In this document: one piece after another, positions 35,165 to 47,557 of the stretch
How the letters are laid out: each line of letters starts with the position of its first letter
Position numbering within the stretch: position 1 is the stretch's first letter
From: Papio anubis
Taxonomy: Eukaryota; Chordata; Mammalia; Primates; Cercopithecidae
Direction of reading: 5' to 3'
DNA length: 64,000 nt
NCBI RefSeq assembly: GCF_008728515.1
Contig: NC_044990.1
Span: forward strand, 13,103,156-13,167,155
Notes under the pieces: model-generated
Told to the model about the DNA's origin: nothing
The model's input: the letters and a program-made list of their open reading frames with translations, nothing else
The model's database searches: none
Translations under genes and position numbers: made by a program

Positions 35165-36322
35165 CAGAATCATTTATACAATAAACTTTTAAGTTTAGAA
35201 TACTTTTAGATTTATAGGAAGCCTGCAGAGTTCCCATGTATCCCATGCCTAGTTTCTTCTCCATTCATCCTCTTACTTTAGTCATATACCTATGAACAGT
35301 TAATTAACCAATGTTGATACTTCATTATGAGCTAAAGTCCATACTTTATTCACATTTCTTTAGTTTTTACCAAATGTCCTTTTTCTGTGTCAGTATCTCA
35401 TGCAGTATACCACATTATCTTTAGGTGTTATGTCTCTTAGCCTCCTCTTGGCTGTGAAAGTTTCTCAGCTTTCTTTGTTTTTTTTTATTATTATTTATTA
35501 TTATTAATTTTTGAGACAGAGTCTCACTCTATCACCCAGGCTGTAGTGCAATGGCACAATCTCGGCTCACTGCAACCTCTGCCTCCAGATTCAAGTGATT
35601 GTCCTGTCTCAGCCCTCTGAGTAGCTGGGATTACAGGTACACGCCACCATGCCTGGCTAATTTTATACATATATAATTTTTTTTTTTTTAGTAGAGACGG
35701 GGTTTCACCATGTTGGCCAGGCTGGTCTCGAACTCCTGACATCATGTGATCTGCCCGCCTAGACCTCCCAAAGTCCTGGGATTACAGGTGTGAGCCACCG
35801 CTCCTGGCCGCTTTCCTTGTTTGGAATGACCTTGACAGTTTTGAGGAGTAGTGATCAGGTAGAATGTTCCTCAGTTGGGATTTTTCTGATGTCTTTTCCT
35901 GATTACTCTGGGATTATGGGTTTTGGGAGGGAAGACCACAGAGGCGAGGTGCCATTCCCATCCTGTCACACCAAGAGTGCACACCATTAACCTGACTCCA
36001 CACTCTGGGTGTGAACTTTGACCACCTGGCAGAGGTTGCATTTGTCAGATTTCTCCACTGGAAAGTTACTGTTTATGTTCCTCCTTTCCAGACTGTACTC
36101 TTTGGAAGGAAGTTACTGTGTGCAACCCAGATGAAGGAAGAGAAGGAGGTTTGCTCTACCTCAGGCAGATCTACAGAAATTATTTGGGATCCTTTGGCAT
36201 GGGACATTAGTCTCTTCCCATCCATGTATTTATTTATGCATTCGTTGATTCAATTATTTATTTATATCAACATGTATTCATGGATAACTATATTATATAT
36301 TGGGTTGCAATCCGACAGAATC
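35165..36322 (-). mobile_element. L1M 3' UTR (antisense), split by an Alu
   Basis: 'ttagatttataggaagcctg', 'gttcccatgtatcccatgcc', 'agtttttaccaaatgtcctt' and 'ctcctcttggctgtgaaag' lie on the left of the Alu. 'gaccttgacagttttgagga', 'ggattatgggttttgggagg' and 'ttctccactggaaagttact' lie on the right. They form one collinear L1M (probably L1MC-type) 3' UTR in reverse orientation. Confidence 0.75.
35468..35822 (-). mobile_element. AluS with target duplication
   Basis: Full-length Alu about 35481-35809, reverse orientation, with a T/A-rich tail. Flanking repeats are 'gctttctttgttt' (35468-35480) and 'gctttccttgttt' (35810-35822), with one change. A 22-base AT-rich insertion around 'atacatatataatttt' sits in the middle A-rich linker region. 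Confidence 0.92.
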
Positions 36323-36542
36323 TTTTTTGAAGACAACTTTAGGCAAGCCGCCTTCTGCAGGTCCATTTGACCCAGGAGAAATCTCACCCATTTTTGCCTC
36401 AGCAAGCCCTGGAAATCTAGGCTGTTCTAACACAGCCTGTGCCTTTGCTTAGAACTCTCTAGAAAGCCTAATACATTTAGATTTTCCAGACCTGAGTCAG
36501 AGCATCAATTCCTACCTCCTCCAAACTCCAGGGCACAGCTGT

Positions 36543-36551
36543 CAGATAGAT

Positions 36552-36584
<33 letters not shown>

Positions 36585-36890
36585 GTTTTTTGTTTTTGAG
36601 ACGGAGTCTTGCTCTGTCACCCAGGCTGGAGTGCAGTGGCGCGATCTCGGCTCACTGCAAGCTCCATCTCCCAGATTCATGCCATTCTCCTGCCTCAGCC
36701 TCCTGAGTAGCTGGGACTACACACCCCCGCCACCACACTTGGCTAATTTTTTTGTATTTTTAGTAGAGACGGGGTTTCACTATATTAGCCAGGATGGTCT
36801 TGATCTCCTGACCTCGTGATTCACCTGCCTTGGCCTCCCAAAGTGCTGGGATTACAGGGTTGAGCCATCATGCCCGGCCCAGATGGGTTT
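36543..36890 (-). mobile_element. AluY with (TTG)n tail and target duplication
   Basis: Full-length Alu ending at 36879. Its A tail has expanded to (TTG)n on the plus strand at about 36552-36582. Target repeats are 'cagatagattt' (36543-36553) and 'cagatgggttt' (36880-36890). 'gccaggatggtcttgatctc' and 'gcaagctccatctccca' place it near AluY. Confidence 0.9.
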
Positions 36891-37162
36891 TTTGAAAACT
36901 GACTATTCTTTGTCTCTTGGCCAAGGTACTCTGCTGATTCTCTTTAAAGTAGTCCTTACTGTGGGCCGCTCGGATCCATTCCCTAACCTAACTAAAACAA
37001 CTCTGAAGGGGATAGTGAGCTAAGTTACAAAGCCAGCTTTACATGCTCTTAGCCTCTTCTGTGTAAGTGGTCTGCTACCTATTTCTCTCCAAATTTGTGG
37101 CCTCTTCCCTGGAATCTATAGGGACAGTCTATATCTTGTTATAGTATCTTGTTATACTGTCA

Positions 37163-37352
37163 TAATTTAATGGTTCCTCAAATTGTGTTCCTGATCCAGC
37201 AGCATCAGAATCAGCCAGGGAGGTGGAAATGCAAACTCTCAGGTCATACCCCAGAACCACTGATTCAGAAACCCAGGGGCTGGGGTCCAGCAATCTGTCT
37301 TTTAACAAGTCCTGCACCTGCTTGTGCTGCAAACTGAAGTTTAAGGGCTACT
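37163..37352 (+). mobile_element. MER5A DNA transposon (hAT-Charlie)
   Basis: About 189 bases. 'cctgatccagcagcatcaga', 'ggtggaaatgcaaactctca', 'ctgattcagaaacccagggg', 'ccagcaatctgtcttttaac' and 'agtttaagggctactg' follow the MER5A order and length. It is a short non-coding, non-autonomous relic. Confidence 0.85.
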
Positions 37353-37384
37353 GCACAGTTAGTAGCTTGCGTGTTCTCTCCTCA

Positions 37385-37470
37385 CAACTTAACTACAAGC
37401 TCTTTTAGAATCACCAAATAGCCTAGTGCCTGACTTGACACAGGGTAGGGGCTCAAACAATGAATTGAAG
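37385..37470 (+). repeat. L2 LINE 3' end
   Basis: 'actacaagctcttttagaat', 'tagtgcctgacttgacacag' and 'ggggctcaaacaatgaattg' match the L2 tail. Confidence 0.6.
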
Positions 37471-37849
37471 TTGCATCCTCTATTGTTCACTGCTATTGAA
37501 ATTGAAACCTGTTATTACCAAAGGGAAGTATAAGTTTTTGCTGTCAGGTGCCCTGGGTGCCTCCCCATTCCTGATGAGCTCCTTCAATACTGTTAGCACA
37601 TTTTATTCAAATCTTTCTAGTGAAAATGTTTGAAGCATGCCATCTGTTTCCTGTCAGAACCTTGATAAATACAATGTCCCAATAGTATATTTATTTCCAT
37701 GAAGGACCACAAAAAAGAATGCTATTTCAAAGGAGAAAATTGCTAATGGTGCACGTTTAGGCTTTGGTTAATTGAGGGTGAATAACTTCCCGACACTCTT
37801 CTAAAGATATAGATGTGTTTGTTTTCTACATTATATATGCCAAAACTGT
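37471..37849. other. Unassigned non-coding sequence
   Basis: Nothing recognised. Confidence 0.45.
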
Positions 37850-38035
37850 GCTAATAGCTTATTATACATAGTTTATGTATAAATGTTTATTATACATTAT
37901 CTATTTAATTCTCACAATAATAACCATGAGGTTTTAATTATTTCCATCTTACTGGAAATCAAAACTCAGAACATTTACGACCTGCATCAGCTTACAAAGC
38001 CAGGAAGTGGGAGAACCAGGACTGCAGCATCTACC
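37850..38035 (-). repeat. MIR SINE (antisense)
   Basis: 'tatttaattctcacaataa', 'tcttactggaaatcaaaac' and 'acaaagccaggaagtgggag' follow reversed MIR. It is old and diverged. Confidence 0.68.
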
Positions 38036-39100
38036 TCATGACAAAAATGGTGTCCTTAGCCCCTCTATAGGTCTCAAGCATTGTCCCTTTGTTCAGGTGA
38101 CACTGCAGATAGATACACAGTAATGGGCTTTCTGGTCAGGCCAGTAGGGAGGCAGAGGAAGGCACACTAAAGATACCTAGAACGTGACTTCCTTGTCTGT
38201 GGATAAGGGCAGAGAACTTCAGTGGTGGCCTGACCATCTGCCACAGTAAAGAATAGAACAAGGAAAGAGAGATAAGGAGAAGTCAACATTACTGTTGTGA
38301 GTGTCACAAAAAGTGTGCATTGTTTCAAGAGTTGGGCTGAAAAGACAGAATGAAACTGTACAAGTACTGATAGTTGAAGAAAAAGGACAAAAACTGATCA
38401 TACTGCAACTAAATTTTAACAAAAGAGGCAATTACAAGAAACAAATACAGGGATAGCACAGGTTACCATGTGAGTGAGTGTCATGAACCTAACTTGTCAA
38501 CTCCACTTGCCAGTGGCTTTCCTGGCCTCATTATCCCAAGGCAGAGGGTGGTACTCACCAGAATACAGCATGACAGCTTGTCCAGGAAAGCGGTGACAGA
38601 CCGCTTTAACCATTATCACACTAATTAACCACACTTCCCTTCTTTTTGAGAACAAATGCTAACCCCTGATATGAGCATAGTAGATCTCAAATCCAAGTCC
38701 ACACAGAGCAAACCAAGCTGCCCTTACCCTCCACAAGAAGTATCAATCAGAATCTGTCTTGAAAAGTGCCTTTTAGTGAATGGTTCATATAGTAGCAAAT
38801 AAATAAATACCTGTTGAATGAGTAGGAATGGGAATTATAACAAGATTGAAACATAAGGGATCACTTTCATGAACATAGAGAACAAAAATGGTAACACTGT
38901 CATCCCAGCTCTGTGCTCAATGCTGGACACATCATGGCAAATGAGCCTTCCTGAAAAGTTCCTCCACACTGTAGCAGGAGGGTCAGACAGCACAGAGGTA
39001 AACTTGCAAACGAAGGTATGTACCATCGAGGAAATAAACAATTAGTGGTAGAGAATAATATGGTGGTCAAAGGCCTCTAAGGAAGAAACATTTGAGTACA
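38036..39100. other. Unassigned non-coding sequence
   Basis: No exon recognised. 'aataaataaatacctgttga' at about 38799 may be an L2 or MIR terminus. Confidence 0.45.
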
Positions 39101-39105
39101 AATCT

Positions 39106-39476
39106 TGCATTAGTCCATTTTCACACTGCCATCAAGACATTCCCCAGACTGGGTAATTTATAAAGAAAAGAGGTTTAATTGACTCACAGTTCCACATGGC
39201 TGGGAGGCTTCAGGAAACTTACAATCACGGTAAAAAGGGAAGTAGGCATATCTTACATGGTGGCAAGCAAGAGAGAGCCAGCAAGAGCAGAGAAAACTGT
39301 CTTATAAAACCATCAGATCTCATGAAAACTCACTCACCATCACGAGAACAGTATGGAGAGAAACCACCCCCATGATCCAATCACTTCCTATCTGGTCCCT
39401 CCCTTGACATGTGAGGATTATGGGGATTACAATTTGAGATGAGATTTGTGTGGGGACACAGAGTCAAACCATATCA
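39106..39476 (-). repeat. THE1 LTR (3' LTR of the provirus)
   Basis: 371 bases. Landmarks are 'ggtaatttataaagaaaa', 'catcagatctcatgaaaact' and 'gatgagatttgtgtgggg'. Confidence 0.92.
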
Positions 39477-41060
39477 TTCTGCCCCTGGCCCCTCCCAAAT
39501 CTCATGTCCTCACATTTCAAAACACACTCATGCCTTCCCAACAGTTCCCCAAAGTCTTAATTCATTCCAGCGTTAACTCAAAACTCCAAGTCCAAGGCCT
39601 CATCTGGGACAAGTCAAGTCCCTTCCACCTATGAGTCTGTAAAATAAAAAATAAGTTAGTTACTTCCAAGATACAATGAGGGTACAGGCATTGGATAAAT
39701 ATTCACATTCCAAATGCGAGAAATTGGCCAAAACAAAGGGTCTATAGGCCCTATGCCAGGCCAAAATCAAGCAGGGCAGTCATTAAATCTTAAAGCCCCA
39801 AAATGATCTCCTTCGACTCTATGTCTCACATCCGGGGAACACTGACACAAAGAGTTGACTCTCACAGCCTTGGGCATCTCTGCCCCTGTAGCTTTGCAGA
39901 GTACAACCTCCTGCCCAGGCTGCTTTCATGGCTGGTGTCGAGTGTCTGCAGCTTTTACAGGTGCACAGTGAAAACTGTTAGTGGATCTATCATTCTGGGG
40001 TCTGAGGACAGTGACCCTCTTCTCACAGATCCACTAGGCCATGCCCCAATGGGGACTCTGTGTGGGAGCTCCAACCCCACATTTTCCTTCCACACTGCCC
40101 TAGCAGAGGTTCTCCATGAGTGCTCCACCCCTGAAGCAAACTTCTGCCTAGACATCCAGACACTTCTATACATCCCCTGAAATGTAGGCAGAGGTTCCCA
40201 AACTTCAATTCTTTACCCACAGGTCCAACACCACCTGAAAGCTGCCAAGGCTTGGAGCTTGCACCCTCTGAAGTAATGGCCTGAACTGTACCTTGGCCCC
40301 TTTTAGCCACGAGATGCAGGACACCATGTCCCGAGGCTCCACAGAGCAGTGGTCCCTGGGCCTTGCCCATAAAACCATTTGTTCTGTCCTTCCTAGGCAT
40401 CCAGGCCTGTGACAGGAGTGGCTGCCATGAGGACCTCTGACATGCCCAGGAGACATTTTCCCCATCATCTTGGCTCTTAACATTTGGATCCTCATTACTC
40501 ATGCAAATTTCTGCAGCTGGCCTGAATTCCTCCCCAGAAAATGGGATTTGCTTTTCTACTACATGGTCAGGCTGCAAATTTTCCAAACTTTTACACTCTG
40601 CTTCTCTTTTAAACATGAGTTTCAATTTCAAACTATCTTGTTGTGAATGCATAAGACTGAATGTTTTCAAAATCAACCAGATAAACTCTTGAATGCTTTG
40701 GTGCTTAGAAATTTATTCTGCCGGATACCCTAAGTCATCTGTCTCAAGTTCAAAGTTCCACAGATCTCTAGTGCAGGGGCAAAATGCCACCAGTCTCTTT
40801 TCTAAAGTGTAGCAAGAGTGACCTTTGCTCCAGTTCCCAAGAAGTTTCTCATCTCCACCTGAGACCACCTCAGCTTGGCCTTCATTGTACACATCTTTAT
40901 CAGCATTTTGGTCAAAATCATTCAACAAGTCTCTGGGAAGTTCCAAACTCTCCCACATCCCCCTGTTTCTTCTGAGCCCTCCAAACTTTTCCAACCTCTG
41001 CCTGTTACTCAGTTCCAAAGTCCCTTCCACATTTTCAAGTGTCTTTATATACCAATTAGC

Positions 41061-41431
41061 TGTATTAGTCCATTCTCACACTGTTACAAACAACTGCCCC
41101 AAACTAGGTAGTTTATAAAGAAAAGAGGTTTAATTGACTCAAAGTTCTGCATGTCTGGGGAGGCCTCAGGAAACTTAGAAGCATGGTGGAAGGGGAAGTA
41201 GGCACAATTTACATGGCAGCAGGTGAGAGGGGGCAAGCAAGAGCAGGGAAAATTGCTTTCTAAAACCATCAGATCTCATGAGAACTCACTCACTATCACA
41301 ACAACAGCATGGGGAAAACTGCCCCCATGATGCAATCACCTCCCATCTGGTCCCTCTCTCAACATGTGGAGACTATGGGGATTACAATTTGAGATGAGAT
41401 TTGGGTGGGGACATACAACCAAACGATATCA
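41061..41431 (-). repeat. THE1 LTR (5' LTR of the provirus)
   Basis: 371 bases, same landmarks as its partner, with scattered differences consistent with long independent decay. Confidence 0.92.
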
Positions 41432-44229
41432 GACCTAAAGGATTACAACAAACAAACAAACAAACCTGACCGTTCAACATACAGGAGCAAAGCTTTTCGG
41501 ATGGAGAGAGCAGCCAGGGCAAAGGCCATGTGGTAGGAAGGCTCTTGGTACCTTCAAGTGTGTTTGCTCAGTATAGACTGAGGAAGAAGAGAGTGCAGGG
41601 GATGAATTTGGAAAGAAGAGTCCACTGGAGACCATGCATGAGCCCTGGGGAGGCTTCAGTCTCCCAGCTCCAAGATTCTACGATTCCGTCCCAGCGTTTT
41701 GTCTCGTGAAAAAAAGAGGACAGCACATGCGTTTTCCTGTCTTTGCCAGGAATCAGTTTCTGCTCTTGGCAAGCTGTCCAGAGAGCTCTCACTTGGCAGG
41801 TAGGACTCCTTGGACTTTATAAATGAGAAGCCTATAGTCAAGAATTTCCAAATATGATTAAAATGGAACTGCCATTGAAATCAGGTTTGGCTGCCTGTCT
41901 CTCTGGTACTCAGAAAGAAGAGCCCCTCCTGGACCTGGCAGGCAAACTCAGCGACACTGCTGGACTAGATTTAGGAAGGGCTGCCAGGTAGAAAGGAGAT
42001 TTCAATAACTGTGCAGCCAAATTAGTAATTAGAGCCACTGGGTGCTGGGGACGCACCACGAAAAACCCTATGACCTCTGGATAGTTGAAGTCATTGAGAT
42101 AAATGAGCTTCGAGGCCAGGGCTTCGTTTTAGAGAACGCGCATACTTTATGATTAACTCCAGATGACCCCAGTGCCCAGAGACTGACCAAATGTCGTTAA
42201 TTGAAATCAGAAAATGCTAACTGGTCAATAGTTTCTTTTGGCCAGTTCAGCTGTCAAACAGTTCAAAAAAGGGAAGGGTTGGCGCCGAATATCCTGTATC
42301 AGCAGAGAAGTACAGATGAAATACATTTCCCTGAATGGTTTCAGTCTGAATCCAAGTCCAGCAGACCAAATCTCTACAGTTTCCTTTCTCACTGGTGAGT
42401 TATGCCATGGAGGAGATGGTTCCAGAATGAAAACCAAAGGTAATGCTTTAAGTAAACGGACTGTACCTGCTTGTGGGAGCAATGGTGATCACAGGCACCA
42501 GGGCCGCAGCACACCTCCTCTGTGGCTTGTTTTAATTGAAACTGATGGAGCTGTGGAGCTGACTGGGTTTTGCATAAATCATCATCGGTAATACTCTTTC
42601 AAGGGTAATCACAACATTAATATACCAAGCAGGAAGTGAAATAATTAAAATTTAGCACATTGCAGTATTGAAGTTTCTAAAATTAATCTAAAGCACCTTT
42701 TCTCAGTACAAACGAGCCATTGCTTCAATCCACAGAAATTTGTGCTACAATCACTAGACCATCAGCAACAAAGAGGTTCCACTTTTCTTTCTACACTACA
42801 AATCATCTGCTTATATTTCAATCCCTTTCTTCTCTGGTGGTGCTAGACTTTTTTATCTTTTTTCGTTTTACCTGCCTCTAGCTAAATATGTGCCATAAGG
42901 TCTTGTAAAATAGAAACCCTATAAATCTGGGGATATTGGAAAGAAAATCCTTCTCACATTACCCTTAGGAAGACAACTCCAGCTCAGAGAGTGAATACGG
43001 ATATGTAGAGTGGCAAGAAACCTGTGGTGATGAGCATCTCATTTCAATATATCTGTACAGAAGGCAATAAAATACCCAGGCTGGGTTTCTATGGTGAGCC
43101 ACAGGGGTAAGATATTCAGTGGCACTAAACGGCTCACTTACCTTGATGAAGTAAGTATCTTTCATCCTTGGTGTCTTACAAAAGATAATAAGCAAAAAAA
43201 AAGCTCCCTGTTGTAATACATAATCTCACACTTAGACAGCTTAAAACAGCACTATTTTGCAGAGAACTGCACCCTAATGTCATCACAATGGAAATACCTT
43301 GACCTGGAAGCACTAACATAGTGATTGTGGTGCTTCCTCTTACCAAGACATTAAATAGGAGCTCCTGTTTAATGGGCAAGGTCCTCAATACCCAGATGGC
43401 ATTCCAGCTAACAGCCAACCTGCCCCAAACTGTAAAGTTGGCAAAGCCTGGCTTTCGTGGCTCCTAATGCAACTTGGTATTGCTTCTTTTTTCCTCAATT
43501 TCACGTCTTCTGTAGGAAGGTAGGAATTTTCCAGTGTCTGGAGAGAAAAGACAGTAATGAGCCCCTGTTGCCCTTGAAAGAGTTACTTGATCAGGCAATT
43601 TTGCCTAGACTGAATCGGAGAGAGGGACCCCAAAGTCGAATTTTTCATAGTGGTATTCCAGACATTTTGGAAGGGGAATTAGCAGTGAGAGACCGAGTAG
43701 TGCCCCAATGTATCTTATATCATGTTATTCAAATCATACTTCCATGCTGCCTATATGTAAAGCCAGTTCTGATAACCTCATCAGTTGAAGCAGACACTGC
43801 CATTTCCTATATTGAGAAATTTTCTAGCAGGTTTGGTCACTTTCCAGTGATGGGATATGTAAGAATAAATTAGACAGAAGTGACAATTAGAGTCAGGTTT
43901 CTGAGGATTGCCTGGCCAATAAGAACTCCCAAACAAATCATGAGTAGAAACACTGCTTCACTTGGAAAATAGTAAGGACTCTCACCATATTATAGTGTGC
44001 TTTCTTGAATGAAAATTTACTTATATATTTGAAATGAAACTCTTCATGTTAATATGAGATAGTCCAGATGTGAGCAAGTCCCATTGAAACTCCACGGACA
44101 CAATCAAAGAAAAAGTGGAGGGCAGCATCTTTGATCAAAACATCAGTATCTTTAAATGTGTCTCTAAACCTTACCTGGTACATATATCAAAGCTTTCATA
44201 CTCATCAAGTCAAGAAATATTGATTGAGT
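41432..44229. other. Unassigned non-coding sequence
   Basis: About 2.8 kb with no confident repeat apart from (CAAA)n at 41447-41466. The 138-codon plus frame at 43457-43873 is the longest outside recognised repeats. It shows no domain, no codon-use signal that I can judge by eye, and no flanking splice context I would trust. Confidence 0.45.
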
Positions 44230-44462
44230 GCGTGCTAGGATGGAAAAAAGAGAAAGTGGGAAGCAGAAAAGAAAGAGGAAAAGCATAAGCAAAAGAAAAA
44301 GCAGGAGAAAGAGGAGGGAAAAGAAGGAAATGAAAGAAGAAGAGAAGCAAAGGAAGAAGGAAGAGGAGGACAGAAGAAGAGGAAGAAAAGATAGAGGAAG
44401 AGAAAGGAAAGGGAGATGAGACAAGGAAGATGTGGAGAAGAAAGGGAAGAAGAAGGAACAAT
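44230..44462 (+). repeat. Purine-only (GA-rich) low-complexity tract
   Basis: Over 200 bases of almost uninterrupted A and G on the plus strand ('gagaaagaggagggaaaaga', 'gaagaaggaagaggagg'). Three overlapping open frames of 83-97 codons on the minus strand and one of 63 on the plus are low-complexity artefacts. Confidence 0.95.
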
Positions 44463-45092
44463 TTTTAAAAAGTGGAAATTGCCTTCAGCTTCACTAAGCA
44501 CCATTATTGTGACTGTTTTCTCCGTCACTTGTCACTTGCCTGTCACCCTGCCTTCATGTGTTGTTATTCCCTGGGCACACTTAGTTTTTCTAGAACTTTC
44601 CCTATTTAGTTCCAAAAGTAGCCAACTCTCAGAGTGGTTTTAACCAAGGGTCTAGTTACTTCCCCTCCTGGAAATGTGTGCCGTGTCCTCTTTATAACTT
44701 ACTGTGGTGATGCAGCAAAAGACATTTTGCTCCCAGATTTTATTTTGGTTTTGAGTGTGTTGAATTTTGATAACTTTGTCATCAAGCATAACTAAGAAAA
44801 TAATGTAATTAAGGAGTACATAGCACAGGTGAAGCATAATTATTTGGACTCCCAGAAAATCAGCTCTAGAAGCAAAGCTGCAACTTGAGGGAGGATTAGT
44901 AAACCATGTGTCATCCGCCTCTGAGGTAGAGATGCTGCCATCTGCACTGGGCGGAATCCAAGCAAACAACTAGCCAGCCAGGAAGCTAAATGCAGGAGCA
45001 ATGGGGATGCAACCCCAGAAACACATCTGATCCCTTGAGTAGCCAAGTTAATTCCATAAATGGTTAGAGTTGATAGGCATTCGGAGAAACAT
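44463..45092. other. Unassigned non-coding sequence
   Basis: Nothing recognised. Confidence 0.45.
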
Positions 45093-45443
45093 AAAAAATG
45101 AAAAAGTTCAACCTGGATGGAATTGGAGACTATTATTTGAAGTGAAGTAACTCAGGAATGGAAAAAGCAAACCTTATATGTTCTCACTCATAATTGGGAG
45201 CTGAGCTATGAGGATGCAAAGGCATGAGAATGATACAATGGACTTTGGGTACTCAGGGAGAAGGGTGAGATAAAAGGCTATACATTGGGTAGAGTGTACA
45301 CTGCTTGGGTGATGGGTACACCAAAATCTCAGAAATCACCACTAAAGAACTTATTCATGTGACCAAACACCACCTGTTTCCCAAAACCCTATTAAATTAA
45401 AAAAATATATTTTTATAAAGGAGAGAAAAAAATGAATAGTTCA
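45093..45443 (+). mobile_element. 5'-truncated L1 (L1PA/L1PB-type 3' UTR) with likely target duplication
   Basis: About 300 bases of L1 3' UTR: 'gaagtaactcaggaatgg', 'catgagaatgatacaatgga', 'cttgggtgatgggtacacc' and 'ccaaacaccacctgtttcc', then an A-rich tail. 'aaaaaatgaaaaagttcaa' on the left and 'aaaaaatgaatagttcaa' on the right look like a target duplication with one substitution and one gap. Confidence 0.82.
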
Positions 45444-47132
45444 ATATTTTCTCCTGCCAGCTGGTCTCCTACTTGGACCCTCTCTCACAAGAAAATTTAA
45501 AGCATGGCCTACAATAAAATAGTAATTAGGGAATTAAAGTTATCTGGTCAACAATGTATATAGCTCAAGAGCAGGAGCTTGCACAATACATGGCATAAAA
45601 TAAGTGTTCAATTAAATAAGTGTTGGGCTGTTAAGTCTAGACCAACCTGGAACTGCAATGGAGATTGACTCTGAAATAGACCTGACCCAGAGGTTACAAA
45701 TGGTTCTGAGATTTTTCTCCACTAAAACCAGGGAATTTTAGAAGCTGGTTCAGAACCCCAGTTCACGGGGAACAGCCCCACAGAAGGTGAGTAGACAGGG
45801 TTGAGACAGTTAAGATCCCAGTGTGTGTTTGCCAGCAGACAGGATTAACATTTGTGTCAAAGTGTAAGTAGAAACTTGCTTCAGTTTATGCAAATTGCAG
45901 ACATACAAGGAATACAGAAAAAGAACAGAGCACCGGGTGTCTTGGGGGTGTATTTTGAAGGCTCCTTGTGTATGATGTAAATGAGTTTTCCTTTGTATTT
46001 TGATCTTTATTTCACCTAGAAACAAAAATGCCTTTTTATTTGGCTTGTTTATAATTTTTAAACTTATTTTGAAAATATTTTATAATATTTAAAACAGTAT
46101 ATAATATAATGAGGACTCTCTGCCTCTTGCTGCAAAAATAATTAATAATACTTGGCAGTTAATGACACTTTTCATCATTAAATCTCTTTGTAGACATTAA
46201 TTAAGGGAAAGATACTTCATCTTTTTAAATTTGCTGTTATCCTGGTATCACTGCATTTCATGAATATCAGTTGCAATGAGAAGTAAAATATGTAGTATTG
46301 AAAGCACAAATCTACCAAGGCTTTGCTGGATAGGTAAAAATAAGCCTTTGTGTGCTTTCTGTTGTACTTTGTCCCTTCAATTACATTCGTAAGTAATTTT
46401 TACTCATGGCTCTATCTTAAAGTCTATTTTTTATTGTTGATTACAATTCCTGTGATATTGTATTTTAAAAACCAAATATTTTATAATGTATTTTGAATTA
46501 TTCAAATGTAAAACTTCGTGAATAAAGGCACCAAAGGTACTCAAGTTTGTCAGAAAATAGTCCAATTGGCAAAGTCAGTCTAGACCCTGCTTTTCTCCCC
46601 TGGAAAGTAGAGGATTTATCAGGAGAGGGGATCCTTTTGGTCTTCCTTCTTCCTCACTTGAAAGGTACAAAATCTTGTTCATCTCCAGGGCCAGACTTAG
46701 CCTTATTTCATTGCCCTTCTTCCTTCAGAAGACTCTCCTCATTTGTTTCTGATGTCTGAAAATCTTAAGATAATCCTTATTCTACCTCCTCCTTGCCATA
46801 TAAAATAGCTGCCAGCAGGCCAGGACCCTCAGCATCTTCCATTGTTTTCAACTTCACCTGTGTTTACCTCCTTCAGTTCTGTCTTGGAGCCTCAATCCCC
46901 TCCCCTCCAGCTCAGTCCTCCACCAAAACTTGGTGCTTCCCTGGTGTTCCCCCAGTAAGCAACTTGTTTTTTACATTTTTCTTTAACTTTGTCCTCCTTT
47001 CTGACTTCTTTCTCACAGGAATTCTTTAAAGTAAATGGCATGTGTTGTATGCATCCTTTCTAAGTATCATCCCATCCTTCTCTTTTTGTTGAAGGCTACT
47101 TCTTGTGCAAAAGTAGCCTTCTACAAGAATAA
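45444..47132. other. Unassigned non-coding sequence
   Basis: AT-rich in 46020-46530. 'aataagtgttcaattaaata' at about 45600 may be a MIR or L2 end. No exon recognised. Confidence 0.42.
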
Positions 47133-47557
47133 TGCCATAGTCCATTTGCATTGCTCCAAAGGAACACCTGAGCCTGGGTAATTGATAAAGAAGACAGGCT
47201 TATTCAGCTCACAGTTCTGTTCTGCAGGCTGTACAAGAAACATGGCACCAGCATCTGCTTCTAATGAGGAGCTCAGGCTGCCCCCTCATGGTGGAAGGTG
47301 AAGCAAAGCCAGCATGTACTGAGCTCACATGGTGAGAAAGGAAGCAAGGGGTTGGGGAGGTGCCAGGCTCTTTTTCACAGCAGGCACTGGCAGGAACAAA
47401 TAGAGCAAGAACTGACTCATTATGGTGAGGATGACACCACACCATTCATAAGGCTTCTACTCCCATGACCCAGACACCTCTCATTAGGCCCCACCTCCAA
47501 CACTGGGGATCAAATGTCAACATGACGTTAGGAGGGTCAAATATGCAAACTATAGCA
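47133..47557 (-). mobile_element. MaLR solo LTR (MLT1/MST-like)
   Basis: Reverse-strand MaLR order: 'gagcctgggtaattgataaa', 'tctgcaggctgtacaagaaa', 'tcatggtggaaggtgaagc', 'ggccccacctccaacactgg' and 'aaactatagca' at the end. No clean target duplication is seen. The subfamily is uncertain. Confidence 0.8.

Larger units (their letters stand above)
39106..41431 (-). mobile_element. Complete THE1 provirus (ERVL-MaLR), two LTRs plus internal region
   Basis: The LTR at 39106-39476 and the LTR at 41061-41431 are both 371 bases, in the same reverse orientation. Each begins with a copy of 'tgtattagtccatt' and ends in 'atatca'. Between them lies about 1.58 kb of MaLR internal sequence ('gcccctcccaaatctcatgt', 'aactccaagtccaaggcctc'). 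The two-LTR structure and the 2.3-kb total fit a full-length THE1, which never carried pol or env. Flanks 'aatct' and 'gacct' share three of five bases, so the target duplication is at best eroded. The longest sense frame inside (217 codons, 40676 to 40023) has no motif I recognise and no sign of being functional. Confidence 0.92.

Noticed and set aside
40023..40676. 217-codon minus-strand open frame
   Set aside because: It lies wholly within the THE1 internal region, and MaLR interiors carry only decayed gag-like sequence. No motif is visible.
44164..44528. Minus-strand Ser/Phe/Leu-rich open frames resembling membrane proteins
   Set aside because: They come from the complement of a purine-only tract. 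The hydrophobic look is a composition effect.
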